A DNA stretch of 64,000 bases, taken from Bradyrhizobium sp. sGM-13. GTDB lineage: Bacteria > Pseudomonadota > Alphaproteobacteria > Rhizobiales > Xanthobacteraceae. A program made the position numbers and the translations under genes. Below, in pieces: positions 55,922-63,570 of this stretch (positions are counted from its first letter, which is position 1; each line of letters opens with the position of its first letter). Where the stretch lies: the NCBI RefSeq assembly GCF_018398875.1, contig NZ_JAGWDK010000009.1, positions 124,001 through 188,000 on the forward strand, given 5' to 3'. The notes under the pieces are model-generated. The model did no database searches. It was not told where the DNA came from and was given only the letters and a program-made list of their open reading frames with translations.

Positions 55922-56308
55922 ATGGCCCACATGATCGACCTCGAAGAAGTGCAGGAAGCCGTCGCCGCCGCGCGTGAACGCTACGTCAGGGACAGCGAAT
56001 TGCCCGGCCATGACGGTGCAGTCTCCCGCCTGGGCGTCGACGCCGACGAAGCGCTGACGATTTGGCGCTCCAAGGAGCAAAATCGCGACACCGATCCCAA
56101 CAACATCATCAACGCGCTCGTCACCGCCCTCGTCGCGCATATCGCCGGCGAGCTCATGCAGCACGCCGAGGACCGAGAGATGCGCACCCGTGCCGCGATG
56201 TCGGTCGGCGCCACGTTCATCCAGACGCTACTCAACACCATGTCCGCAGCCGATGCGGGCGCCTTCCAGATCCAAAACATCCCCTCGAAACAAGTGGGGA
56301 TCGCATAG
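55922..56308 (+). CDS. Hypothetical phage protein
   Basis: 128 residues, helical: LEEVQEAVAAARERYVRDSELPGHDGAVSRLGVDADEALTIWRSKEQNRDTDPNNIINALVTALVAHIAGELMQHAED, then RAAMSVGATFIQTLLNTMSAADAG. Starts 2 bases after the previous stop. Family not recognised. Confidence 0.75.
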   Translation: MAHMIDLEEVQEAVAAARERYVRDSELPGHDGAVSRLGVDADEALTIWRSKEQNRDTDPNNIINALVTALVAHIAGELMQHAEDREMRTRAAMSVGATFIQTLLNTMSAADAGAFQIQNIPSKQVGIA

Positions 56309-56310
56309 CC

Positions 56311-56496
56311 ATGTGGATCATCGCATCACTGCCCCTCTGGATCATCGGCATCGCATTGCTCCTGCTCGGCCTGTTCGGCCTGCACCTGACCATCAAGGAC
56401 TATCGGGGCCAGGGATCCACGTTCGCTGGCGGCACCCTCATGGTGCTCATTGGCTCCGCCATCTTCTTGGCGATCGCCGCAAAGGTGGCGTCATGA
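56311..56496 (+). CDS. Small two-span membrane protein
   Basis: 61 residues with hydrophobic segments at about 2-28 (WIIASLPLWIIGIALLLLGLFGL) and 40-58 (GGTLMVLIGSAIFLAIAAKV) and a short charged loop between them. It could be an accessory exclusion or lysis-type membrane protein, but no family is recognised. Confidence 0.72.
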   Translation: MWIIASLPLWIIGIALLLLGLFGLHLTIKDYRGQGSTFAGGTLMVLIGSAIFLAIAAKVAS

Positions 56497-56828
56497 ACGC
56501 CAAACGCAAGCCCAAGGTCCAGCCCGAGACCATCGCTGCGCCAACGGAAGTCCAGATGGACGAGGCCATGTGCGCCTTCGAGAAGGCGAAGCTGCGCCAC
56601 CAACTGCTGCGGGTGGGCGACAAGATTGCCGTTCGCATCCTGCCCGACATGATGCTCCCGACGGCGGAGTTCATCGGGGTCAAGGTGCCGCCGCTGCACA
56701 ATGGCCCCGTGCCGGCCGACATCGGCTACAGCATCAAATACTTCGCCGACGAGCCTTCCGCGCGCCAGTGGCGTGAGCGGGAGATCATCCGTGAGGCCGT
56801 CACCGCAGGGCTGAGGGCTTCGCGATGA
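56493..56828 (+). CDS. Hypothetical phage protein
   Basis: 111 residues (MNAKRKPKVQPETIAAPTEV at the start). Contains AMCAFEKAKLRHQLLRVGDKIAVRILPDMMLPTAEFIGVKVPPLHNGPVPADIGYSIKYFADEPSARQWRE. Coupled by ATGA overlaps on both sides. Function unknown. Confidence 0.74.
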   Translation: MNAKRKPKVQPETIAAPTEVQMDEAMCAFEKAKLRHQLLRVGDKIAVRILPDMMLPTAEFIGVKVPPLHNGPVPADIGYSIKYFADEPSARQWREREIIREAVTAGLRASR

Positions 56829-57004
56829 AGCACTTCCTCCGCAAGCTCGCCAGCACCGTCCGGATCCTCGCCTGCATGGGCATGGCCCGGACCTTCGGCA
56901 AGTACGAGCACACCGTCTGGGACCATGGCCTGAACTACGCCCGGTACCGCTGGCGCGATCGCACATGGGCCATCCCAACCTCCCACCTCGAGGAGGAGTC
57001 ATGA
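56825..57004 (+). CDS. Small basic hypothetical phage protein
   Basis: 59 residues: MKHFLRKLASTVRILACMGM and then a Trp/Arg/Tyr-rich part (YEHTVWDHGLNYARYRWRDRTWAIPTSHLEEES). ATGA overlaps on both sides support it. Function unknown. Confidence 0.65.
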   Translation: MKHFLRKLASTVRILACMGMARTFGKYEHTVWDHGLNYARYRWRDRTWAIPTSHLEEES

Positions 57005-57111
57005 TCGCTGACATCGCCACGCTCTACACCGAGCACCCCGTCACCATGGGCACCCTCACAGCGGTCCTGCTGCTGATCGTGGTCGCCATCGTCAACATGG
57101 TGCGCCGATGA
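57001..57111 (+). CDS. Very small single-span membrane protein
   Basis: 36 residues: MIADIATLYTEHPVTMGTLT then AVLLLIVVAIVNMVRR. One membrane segment with a positively charged end. Its start and stop overlap both neighbours by 4 bases, which is the main support. Confidence 0.62.
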   Translation: MIADIATLYTEHPVTMGTLTAVLLLIVVAIVNMVRR

Positions 57112-57305
57112 GAACCGCCCTGAAATGGCTCGGAAGCATGGCGTTGTGGTGCGGCCTGGCGGCCTTCGCCGGCGCCCAGATCGGGTACCGGGATGGATAC
57201 GCCCACGGCGTCCGCGACATCGGAAGGCTCGTCATCAAGCTCCACGAGGCCGGAGAGGCGCCCACCGCGCCAGCCGCCCGCGATGCCCTGTGGGGGAGGC
57301 TATGA
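57108..57305 (+). CDS. Small hypothetical protein with signal/anchor segment
   Basis: 65 residues (MRTALKWLGSMALWCGLAAF at the start, then AGAQIGYRDGYAHGVRDIGRLVIKLHEAGE). One N-terminal hydrophobic segment, so membrane-anchored or exported. ATGA overlaps on both sides. Confidence 0.68.
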   Translation: MRTALKWLGSMALWCGLAAFAGAQIGYRDGYAHGVRDIGRLVIKLHEAGEAPTAPAARDALWGRL

Positions 57306-57481
57306 CCCTGCCCTACGTCTACCGCTGGGACCGCATGGGCCGCAAAGGCCAGCCCTGCGCCGTTCCCGTGCGCGGCACGATGAATAGCTGCCTCGTCGTC
57401 TTCGAGGACGGCTTCTCCATGGTCACCAGCCGCAACGCGGTCCGGAAAGCCAAAACAGAGGAGCCCGCCCATGACCACTGA
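57302..57481 (+). CDS. Small hypothetical phage protein
   Basis: 59 residues, soluble and basic (LPYVYRWDRMGRKGQPCAVPV, then NSCLVVFEDGFSMVTSRNAVRKAK). The pattern of a short beta-hairpin protein with a VVFEDG core recurs in phages. Function unknown. Confidence 0.68.
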   Translation: MTLPYVYRWDRMGRKGQPCAVPVRGTMNSCLVVFEDGFSMVTSRNAVRKAKTEEPAHDH

Positions 57482-57752
57482 GTGGGGCAACGCCTTCCAG
57501 ATCACCAAGATCGAGCCGTCCACGCTCGATGCCCTGCACCGTGACGCACAGCGGACGTTGCCGCCAGGCCATCGCTATGAGATCCGGCTCGCTCCTCGGG
57601 GCGTCGTCGCGAACATCAGGGGCATCGCTTGGTACGCGCACTCGAAGATGGCTGATGAGCCGACGTGGGGCGGCCACGGGCTCAAACATGGCTTCTACCT
57701 GATCGGCCAGTACGTAACGGGGTCCGCCCCTTCACAGTCCGAGCCGCTGTGA
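57471..57752 (+). CDS. Hypothetical phage protein
   Basis: 93 residues (MTTEWGNAFQITKIEPSTLD at the start). Contains LHRDAQRTLPPGHRYEIRLAPRGVVANIRGIAWYAHSKMADEP. Overlaps the previous gene by 11 bases and ends at the first of the iteron-like repeats. Function unknown. Confidence 0.68.
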   Translation: MTTEWGNAFQITKIEPSTLDALHRDAQRTLPPGHRYEIRLAPRGVVANIRGIAWYAHSKMADEPTWGGHGLKHGFYLIGQYVTGSAPSQSEPL

Positions 57753-57807
57753 ACCGTGGACTTCTGTGAACTGCGTTTTGTGAACCTCTGGCTTGTGAAC
57801 TGTGAAG
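57748..57807 (+). repeat. Iteron-like direct repeats (candidate phage origin)
   Basis: TGTGAAC occurs at 57748, 57765, 57779 and 57794, and TGTGAAG at 57801, with an inverted CTGTGAA match at 57731-57737. Starts are 14-17 bases apart for the first four. They lie immediately before and into the start of the DUF1376 replication-type gene. Confidence 0.6.
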
Positions 57808-58725
57808 ATGGTCGCCTGGTACAAACACGATATCCCGGACTGGATGGATGGCACGGAAGGGCTCGATGATGGGCCCTACCGCGTCTATCACGTCGTTTGC
57901 CAGTTGATTTACCTGAACGAGGGCCCGATCGCGCTCAACGAGAAGGGCATCGCCGGCCGCTGCAATCAGTCCACGCGGGCGTTCCGGTCGCACCTGCAAG
58001 CGCTGCTCGATCAGGGGAAACTCGCGCTCGTCGACGGCCGTCTCGCCAACTCTCGCGCCGATTTCGAACTCGAAAAGGTCGCCGAAAATCGCGAGAACGC
58101 CGGGAAAGGTGGACGAACACCGCGCCAACGCTCCGCCAAATCTCGCGAGACCTCTCCGAAAGCTTCCGACAACGGCGATAAGCCATTGATCCAGAATGAT
58201 GAGGATCAAGCGCCGCTCAAATCTCAAGAGAGCCTAAGAGAGAAGAGAAGAGAAGAAGAGACCAGAGAAGACAAGACAAGAGCAGAAGAGAAGGCCGCTG
58301 TTGCTGCTGCTCGGGGCAAATCGGTTTTCAGCGAGGGCGATTTCGACCTCACCGATCGCATCCTGAAAGCCCAGGGCCTTGACAAGCACCACCCGTCGGC
58401 CGTCGGCGCGACCTACTTCGCGAACAAGTGGCGCTCCTCCGGTTGGCAACCCGACCTGATCGTGGCGACGATCGAGCGCGTGATGGCGAAGCGCGACAAG
58501 GCGCCGAACAACCTCCGCTACTTCGAGCAGGCGATCGCGGACGCGCACGCTGAGCTGACCCGCCCACTGCCGCAGGGCAGCACCGGCCAGCCACGCCGTG
58601 AGCGCCGAACCGCTGGGGATATTTTCTTCGAACTGGACCGTGAACTGAATGGGAAAGCCGATGCAGACGACCACACTGCCGACCAAGACCTCGCCGCAGG
58701 CCCCGGGATCATCTTGGACGCCTGA
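57808..58725 (+). CDS. DUF1376 phage replication initiation-type protein
   Basis: 305 residues from the ATG at 57808; a GTG at 57802 is possible. The N-terminal 90 residues are the DUF1376 winged-helix type domain (VAWYKHDIPDWMDGTEGLDDGPYRVYHVVCQLIYLNEGPIALNEKGIAGRCNQSTRAFRSHLQALLDQGKL). A very charged Lys/Arg/Glu linker follows (REKRREEETREDKTRAEEKAA), then a C-terminal helical domain (AVGATYFANKWRSSGWQPDLIVATIERVMAKRDKAPNNLRYFEQAIADAHAEL) as in lambda O-like and YdaU-like proteins. It probably binds the iterons just upstream and recruits host replication factors. Confidence 0.85.
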   Translation: MVAWYKHDIPDWMDGTEGLDDGPYRVYHVVCQLIYLNEGPIALNEKGIAGRCNQSTRAFRSHLQALLDQGKLALVDGRLANSRADFELEKVAENRENAGKGGRTPRQRSAKSRETSPKASDNGDKPLIQNDEDQAPLKSQESLREKRREEETREDKTRAEEKAAVAAARGKSVFSEGDFDLTDRILKAQGLDKHHPSAVGATYFANKWRSSGWQPDLIVATIERVMAKRDKAPNNLRYFEQAIADAHAELTRPLPQGSTGQPRRERRTAGDIFFELDRELNGKADADDHTADQDLAAGPGIILDA

Positions 58726-59482
58726 TCCAGCCGCAACGCTGGTCGCTGATCGCGCCGCCAGCACCATCTTGCGGTACGACACTCGCGTCGTCCTGCAGCG
58801 CGCAATGACGCCCGCCGAGAAGGATTTGCTCAAGGATCGGCTGGCGACCGTGCGCAAGACGCTGCTGCCGGCGAACGGCGAGACCGACCTGAAACGCATT
58901 GGACGCGCCCTCAGCGCCGCGCTGATGGGTTACGCGCGCCCTGACACGGACAAGATGGTGCGCGACTACACGCGGCTCCTTTCCGCCCTACCCGCCTGGG
59001 CGATCGAGCAGGCTTGCGACGACATCCGCCGCGGCGGTGCATCAGGCATGGACCCGAACTTCCCACCGTCGGCGCCGGCGATCCACAAACTCGCCGACGA
59101 GAAGCTGGTACAGGCGCGCGCCGAGCGGGACAAGCTGACGTTGCTGCTCACGGCGCCGGTCGAAGAGGCACGCAACAACGCGACGCCGGAAAGCCGGGCG
59201 CACGTCGCCGCCTCGCTGCAGGCGTTTCACGAGCGGATGGGCACGCCGGACCCGCAGGAGAGCGAGCAGCGCAAGGCCGAGCGCGAAAAGCAAGAGCAGA
59301 AGCGGGCCGATCACGCGGAGATGAGCCGCCGCATGGATTACATCCGGCAGGGCTTCGAGCCGCCGACCAACAAGCACGGCATCACGATCTCGATGTCGCT
59401 CGCGCTGTCTACCGGCATGCAGCTCACGCGCCGCAAGCCGGCGCCGCCGCCGCGCCACGAGTTTTCACCGGACGATCAGTAA
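58649..59482 (+). CDS. Hypothetical phage protein behind the replication gene
   Basis: 277 residues from ATG 58649; ATG 58661 is equally possible. Overlaps the DUF1376 gene by 77 bases. IGRALSAALMGYARPDTDKMVRDYTRLLSALPAWAIEQACDDIRRGGASGMDPNFPPSAPAIHKLADEKL is a helical block seen in phage replication regions; a long charged coil follows (ESEQRKAEREKQEQKRADHAEMSRRMD). The place matches helicase loaders such as lambda P, but no Walker motif is present. Confidence 0.75.
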   Translation: MGKPMQTTTLPTKTSPQAPGSSWTPDPAATLVADRAASTILRYDTRVVLQRAMTPAEKDLLKDRLATVRKTLLPANGETDLKRIGRALSAALMGYARPDTDKMVRDYTRLLSALPAWAIEQACDDIRRGGASGMDPNFPPSAPAIHKLADEKLVQARAERDKLTLLLTAPVEEARNNATPESRAHVAASLQAFHERMGTPDPQESEQRKAEREKQEQKRADHAEMSRRMDYIRQGFEPPTNKHGITISMSLALSTGMQLTRRKPAPPPRHEFSPDDQ

Positions 59483-59513
59483 GCGTTGCGTTCAACCGAT
59501 CCGGGGGCGGGTC

Positions 59514-60380
59514 ATGGGAAGAACAATGTTGGCAGTCAAGACGAAGAAACCTCACGATCCGAGCGGGCGGCGCGTGCCCGAGCGGAAGGCGAACGGAGCG
59601 ATCAAGCAAGGCGTCGCGCCGGTCATCTTTTTCAGGATCCGCGAGCATGGCGTTAGGCTCGGTGCTGATCCGCGCCTGGCTACCGTGCTCGGTCGCATGG
59701 GCATGTTCAAGGAGCTGGCGGAGGCAGAGGTCGACGCCGGTTTCAGGATCGCCGAGATCTACGGGCGCTACGAAAGTCTCAAGGGCATTCCGCGGCGCAC
59801 TGCGGCTTCGCCATCGTACCAGCGTGGCTTTGGCTCGAAGGATGGCGTCGACACCGACCGCATGCTGCCCGACGAGCTGAAGCGTCACCAGCGGGCCTTG
59901 AAGCGTGCCACCAAGGCGTTCGACAGGCTGCAGACGTGGATGCCGGACGATCGGCTTCGCGACCTGATCGAGCGCGTCTGCTGCGAGAACGAGGAGATCA
60001 ACCCCGTTCTGAAACCCGGCCTCGCCGGCACCCTGCACACGGTAGCGGTCAAGATGGGGCTGACCAAGGAGGCTCGAGCCAGGAGGACCAAGAGCGAACC
60101 GCGGGCCGACGATGGCGCGCTGCTCGCCAATGCCGCCGTCGAGGCCCTGATGCACTGGTTCATGGAGCGGGCATCGAAGCCGACGCATTTCAGTCTGGTC
60201 GATAATCCGGACTGGAAACGCTCGCGCGGCATCACCGGCTCGGATGGGCGCTATCACCACACCATCCCAGTGCCGCTGCGCCACCTCGACGTCAAGGCGA
60301 TGGACGCGCAACTACGCCTCGCCTGCGCCGTCCATGGCCTGCTTGAGATCCACGACGCCGAAACGGGAGAAGTCGCATGA
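59514..60380 (+). CDS. Hypothetical phage protein
   Basis: 288 residues from the ATG at 59514 with GGGGGCGGG upstream. Central helices (LPDELKRHQRALKRATKAFDRLQTWMPDDRLRDLIERVCCENEEINPVLKPGLAGTLHTVAVKMGL) and a C-terminal basic part (ASKPTHFSLVDNPDWKRSRGITGSDGRYHHTIPVPLRHLDVKAMDAQL). No known domain. Position between replication and late genes is where antitermination factors often lie, but there is no direct support for that. Confidence 0.75.
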   Translation: MGRTMLAVKTKKPHDPSGRRVPERKANGAIKQGVAPVIFFRIREHGVRLGADPRLATVLGRMGMFKELAEAEVDAGFRIAEIYGRYESLKGIPRRTAASPSYQRGFGSKDGVDTDRMLPDELKRHQRALKRATKAFDRLQTWMPDDRLRDLIERVCCENEEINPVLKPGLAGTLHTVAVKMGLTKEARARRTKSEPRADDGALLANAAVEALMHWFMERASKPTHFSLVDNPDWKRSRGITGSDGRYHHTIPVPLRHLDVKAMDAQLRLACAVHGLLEIHDAETGEVA

Positions 60381-60613
60381 GCGGCAAGGCACAGACCGCT
60401 TGGGCGCTCGTCTTCAGCAACGGCCACATCCACCACGGCCGCATGTCGTTCACCCGCAAGCAGGTGATCGAGGGCGTCATTGCCGAGTATCGCGGCTTTC
60501 ATTCGGCGCGGGAGCGCTTTGGGCACATGACCGACGTCCAACTATGGCGCCACATCAAACGCAAGCGGGGCTATTCCGTCCGCCGTGTCAGCTTGAGGGT
60601 GGTGCGATCGTGA
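60377..60613 (+). CDS. Hypothetical phage protein
   Basis: 78 residues (MSGKAQTAWALVFSNGHIHH at the start), basic: FTRKQVIEGVIAEYRGFHSARERFGHMTDVQLWRHIKRKRGYSVRRV. Coupled on both sides by 4-base overlaps. Function unknown. Confidence 0.72.
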   Translation: MSGKAQTAWALVFSNGHIHHGRMSFTRKQVIEGVIAEYRGFHSARERFGHMTDVQLWRHIKRKRGYSVRRVSLRVVRS

Positions 60614-60801
60614 ATCGGTCCTGCGAGACCTGCAAGTTCTGCTCGCTCGACGAGCAGGATGACAACACCGGCTGGTGTCACCGCATGCCGCCTGCCGTTC
60701 TCCCGCCCAATTCGTCCGCCTGGCCGCCCGTCAATCTCTCGCGCGGCTGGTGCGGCGAATACAAACCAAAACCCAAGCAGAAGAAAGGAGCTACCCGATG
60801 A
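60610..60801 (+). CDS. Small six-cysteine phage protein
   Basis: 63 residues starting at GTG overlapping the previous TGA. Cysteines in CETCKFC, WCHR and WCGEY make a zinc-ribbon or small Fe-S-like set. Pro-rich middle (MPPAVLPPNSSAWPPVNLSRGW) and basic tail. Function unknown. Confidence 0.7.
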   Translation: MNRSCETCKFCSLDEQDDNTGWCHRMPPAVLPPNSSAWPPVNLSRGWCGEYKPKPKQKKGATR

Positions 60802-61025
60802 ACTATGCCACTGCGAAGGCGATCGCTGCCGAGCACGCGCCCAATCTCATCATCGACGACGAAATCGAGGGCCAGTTGCACGTCTGCGTCCGCAAGCACG
60901 AGAAGGGCCCGCCGTTCAGCATCACCCTGCCAGTATCGACCGAGGCGATGCCCATGCAGCCGGAGGAAGAGGCTACCGCGTTCAAGGGTGCCCTCGATGC
61001 TGCGGTGAGGTATCTCGGGGCCTGA
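60798..61025 (+). CDS. Hypothetical phage protein
   Basis: 75 residues (MNYATAKAIAAEHAPNLIID at the start), acidic, with IEGQLHVCVRKHEKGPPFSITLPVSTEAMPMQPEEEATAFKGALDAAVRYL. AGAAAGGAG precedes the start. Function unknown. Confidence 0.7.
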   Translation: MNYATAKAIAAEHAPNLIIDDEIEGQLHVCVRKHEKGPPFSITLPVSTEAMPMQPEEEATAFKGALDAAVRYLGA

Positions 61026-61183
61026 TGAGCCTCTACTACGGCCCCTGTCAGGACTGGCCATACGACGGCAAGCCGATGGCGCACGGTGTCGATACCTGCC
61101 GCGTCGCCATCCACACGATGAAGGCTGTGCCCGACGGCAGTCGTTTAGGATTTGCCGACCGAAACGCCGACCAGAGGCAATAG
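61025..61183 (+). CDS. Last small gene of the right operon
   Basis: 52 residues: MSLYYGPCQDWPYDGKPMAH followed by GVDTCRVAIHTMKAVPDGSRL. The start overlaps the previous TGA (TGATG) and the last 13 codons overlap the 3' end of the opposite-strand membrane-protein gene by 39 bases. Function unknown. Confidence 0.6.
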   Translation: MSLYYGPCQDWPYDGKPMAHGVDTCRVAIHTMKAVPDGSRLGFADRNADQRQ

Positions 61184-61501
61184 GAAGGTGAAGGGGAAGA
61201 ATATCCCAAACAGTAGGACCGCCAGAAAGGTCACTTCTAGCGGCTCGCCCGAGCCTCGCTGAACGAGGATTGTGTAGGTAACAACACAGACGGCCGTCGC
61301 AGTGGCCATAAAGACTACTAGGAGCACGCGGCCCCATCCCACAATTTTGCTCGATTGAGAACCGAGTGCATACCCGGCCATCGAGGCGACCGCAGCTATT
61401 AAGCTGAATGATTTCAGATCGGAGGGCAAGAAGAGGCCATAGCTTAGGATCAAGGAAACAAAACCAAACAACGCCGCGATGCCGAGCCCCTTCATATTCA
61501 A
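61145..61501 (-). CDS. Four-span membrane protein (possible lysogenic conversion gene)
   Basis: 118 residues (alternative start 2 codons on). Hydrophobic segments at about 6-26, 33-50, 58-80 and 93-113. Base composition is visibly more AT-rich than the genes around it, and it runs against the phage early operon. Coupled to the secreted-protein gene by an ATGA overlap. No family recognised; the pair looks like a moron cassette. Confidence 0.75.
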   Translation of the reverse strand: MNMKGLGIAALFGFVSLILSYGLFLPSDLKSFSLIAAVASMAGYALGSQSSKIVGWGRVLLVVFMATATAVCVVTYTILVQRGSGEPLEVTFLAVLLFGIFFPFTFLLPLVGVSVGKS

Positions 61502-62361
61502 CGCGCGTTATCTGGTGTCAGTAGACGAACGGTTGTTGCAAAGAATGGACGCGCATCGCCGTCCAACAGCATTAAGTCCGAGGAAGTTTCGCGTAGCCTG
61601 CCAGCTGGCAAAACGGCGAAATGTTTAATAAGACGGTCTCGGCGCGGCAGTACGAGATATGGCCGGGTAAGACGCTCCTCCAACTCCGTCTCAGAATATA
61701 AAGCTGCCAATGTCTTGGCATCAAACTTGATAGGGCCATCGGCTTGGAGCTGCCGAGCAAGGAAGGCGTATTGGTCGATGTCGTTTGGCAAAGAAATTGC
61801 TACAGCGACGTTCGGTGCCTGCTGATCAATCAACAACTGCCAACGATCGTTGTCGTACCTGCCAGTATGTACTCCAATCCGCACGTCCACTGTAGCACCC
61901 GATGAGGTGCGATAGCTGGTTTCAATGATGGAGCTCGAAGATTGAGCGGATGAGCTTTTCGTCTCGGCAAATACTGCGGCACGCTGAACCGTTTCATTCG
62001 TACCAAAAGTTATTGGCGCATTATCATCTACAGCTGTCGCCCCTGTGACAAGATAGCGATTACAGTCGATATCCCCCGGCTCTAATGGGTTGCCAAGCGC
62101 CCGCCGAAGTGCGGCCTTCGGCCATTTATAGCCCAAGCCGCGATCACCTACATTTCTTATGTAATGCCAAACCCAACTGCGGTCCTTATCCACATCGACG
62201 TCCGATGACCATTCAAAATAGACGGTGCCATTGTTCACCTTGTCAATAATCTTTATCGGAGGCGAATTGTCGAACTTGGAGATGTCGCATTTGGCGAGCG
62301 CTGATGATGAAAGAAAGAGGCTAGAAAGAATAATCGCAATCACAGGATAATCAAAAGTCAT
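61498..62361 (-). CDS. Secreted protein of a candidate lysogenic conversion pair
   Basis: 287 residues. Signal peptide MTFDYPVIAIILSSLFLSSS up to about ALA, then a Cys in KCDISKF and a second in GDIDCNRYL that may pair. FEWSSDVDVDKDRSWVWHYIRNVGDRGLGYKWPKAALRRALGN and IIETSYRTSSGATVDVRIGVHTGRY are the only distinctive parts; the second half is alpha+beta without a known motif. Its mature part should be periplasmic or surface-exposed, unlike the rest of the operon. Lower GC suggests separate acquisition. Confidence 0.78.
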   Translation of the reverse strand: MTFDYPVIAIILSSLFLSSSALAKCDISKFDNSPPIKIIDKVNNGTVYFEWSSDVDVDKDRSWVWHYIRNVGDRGLGYKWPKAALRRALGNPLEPGDIDCNRYLVTGATAVDDNAPITFGTNETVQRAAVFAETKSSSAQSSSSIIETSYRTSSGATVDVRIGVHTGRYDNDRWQLLIDQQAPNVAVAISLPNDIDQYAFLARQLQADGPIKFDAKTLAALYSETELEERLTRPYLVLPRRDRLIKHFAVLPAGRLRETSSDLMLLDGDARPFFATTVRLLTPDNAR

Positions 62362-62647
62362 AGCAAGTATCTCAAATCTAGCTCGGACGACTTGTTGCTA
62401 CCATAAGTTTACCAAGATTGAAAGGAGCCATCATAACCGTTAGGGGCATCTACGCTCTGATCAGCCTGGTGACTTGCAGCGGCATTCCGGTTCGCGGCGG
62501 CCGCCAAAGCGGATGCCGAGTGCTATTGATTTGTGAATTTGGCTGTGAACTACCCAAACCCGTGCAGCACAGGCACTTGCGAAATTTTTGCAAATCGTGG
62601 AAGGTCGATTTTGTCAGGGCGGCGCGATTCGCCCGAAATCAGGTTTC
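62362..62647. other. Spacer after the conversion pair, with two more TGTGAA repeats
   Basis: No supported gene. TGTGAAT (62532-62538) and TGTGAAC (62544-62550) repeat the iteron motif of 57748-57807 twelve bases apart. The promoter of the leftward secreted-protein gene must lie near 62380-62430. Confidence 0.5.
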
Positions 62648-62676
62648 ACCCGGCACCGCGAGGTCGCCGGGTTTTT
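62648..62676 (+). terminator. Rho-independent terminator
   Basis: ACCCGGC and GCCGGGT arms around about 10 bases, followed by TTTTT. It may stop readthrough from the right early operon or an unseen short transcript. Confidence 0.7.
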
Positions 62677-62896
62677 CGTTTGGAGCGGCCGATGACGAAG
62701 GTGTCTTCCGCTCACGGCGGCGTAGCGGACACGGCCGGCCTCGAGGCTGGCCCAAGCCGGTCGCGAATGACCCATCTGCGACATAGTTGGACGGAAATCC
62801 CGTAACGCAGCACCCTCTCGCCATAGAGATGTGCTATCCTTCTGTCGGAAACCACGGGAGGCACCGGGGGGCGCTTCAAACTCCAAAGGAGGCCCC

Positions 62897-63021
62897 ATGC
62901 GAAGGACATTGCTCGGACTTGCCGGTCTGGCAACCGTGCTCGTCGCGATGGCGTCGGCGAGCGCGCAACAGCCCATCAAGATTGGACTGATCACGCCGTA
63001 TTTCGGCCAGTTCGCCGATAC
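62897..63021 (+). pseudogene. 5' fragment of a branched-chain amino acid-type ABC binding protein gene
   Basis: MRRTLLGLAGLATVLVAMAS then AQQPIKIGLITPYFGQFADTA is the signal peptide and first strand of a LivK-like periplasmic binding protein, with a good ribosome site (AAAGGAGG) and a promoter-like upstream region. After FADTA the family sequence stops and the frame runs into unrelated DNA. Only about 42 of some 400 codons are present. This is bacterial, not phage, sequence inside the prophage. Confidence 0.75.
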
Positions 63022-63072
63022 AGCGAGCCCTGCAGGAAGACCCTTGGACAGTTCAATGCTGAGCGATATGGC

Positions 63073-63225
63073 TCAAGGTGCGGGCTCAGTTTCTTCGACT
63101 CCGCACTTTCTGATCTCGTCGCAGGCTCGCAAACTGCCAGCGAGACGCCGCGCGTCGTCGCCGTGGGTCGCTTCCTGCATCGTCAACTGCATACGCCGCG
63201 CTGGCGGCACCGATCCGGTTGTCAT
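63073..63225 (-). CDS. Small hypothetical protein
   Basis: 50 residues from an ATG with AGGAG six bases upstream: MTTGSVPPARRMQLTMQEAT and then HGDDARRLAGSLRACDEIRKCGVEETEPAP. The good ribosome site is the main evidence. Unknown function. Confidence 0.4.
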   Translation of the reverse strand: MTTGSVPPARRMQLTMQEATHGDDARRLAGSLRACDEIRKCGVEETEPAP

Positions 63226-63523
63226 TCTCAACTCCTGTATGGGGCTGTGCGAGAGGACCGGCGGTATAGTGGTGTTTTGAGCAAGCCTCTGGGCCAAGAA
63301 GGCACTGGGCTGCCCTAGACAACACGGCGGGCGCACCCGAGGTCGGTGGTTCGCGCAACCACCCACACCATGCTCGTGGAGAGAGAAGGGAATGCGGCCA
63401 CCCCGCTGGGGGGACAACGCAGGCGCATTCCCACCTCCGCCTTAAGTAATTCGGCCGTAAGGCCAACGAGATCGGCGCAAGCCGATACACGGCCCGTTTC
63501 TGCTGGTCGTTTCCTCCCTTGAC
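63226..63523. other. Gap of about 300 bases with hairpins, no supported gene
   Basis: Holds a 7-bp perfect hairpin at 63345-63363 (GGTGGTT/AACCACC). It looks slightly like a T-arm, but no tRNA can be folded around it. Open frames on the minus strand have no ribosome sites. Confidence 0.5.
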
Positions 63524-63557
63524 TGCCCGCCGCTCATCCCGAGTGGTGGGCATTTTT
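63524..63557 (+). terminator. Rho-independent terminator before the next phage gene
   Basis: TGCCCGCC and GGTGGGCA arms (one G-T pair) with a 13-base loop and then TTTTT, ending 3 bases before the ribosome site of the gene at 63571. Such a stop just before a gene suggests control by antitermination. Confidence 0.65.
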
Positions 63558-63570
63558 CTTGGAGCATCAC

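Noticed and set aside
63345..63363. T-arm-like hairpin suggesting a tRNA
   Set aside because: The loop does not fit TTCRANY, and no matching acceptor, anticodon or D arm can be drawn around it.
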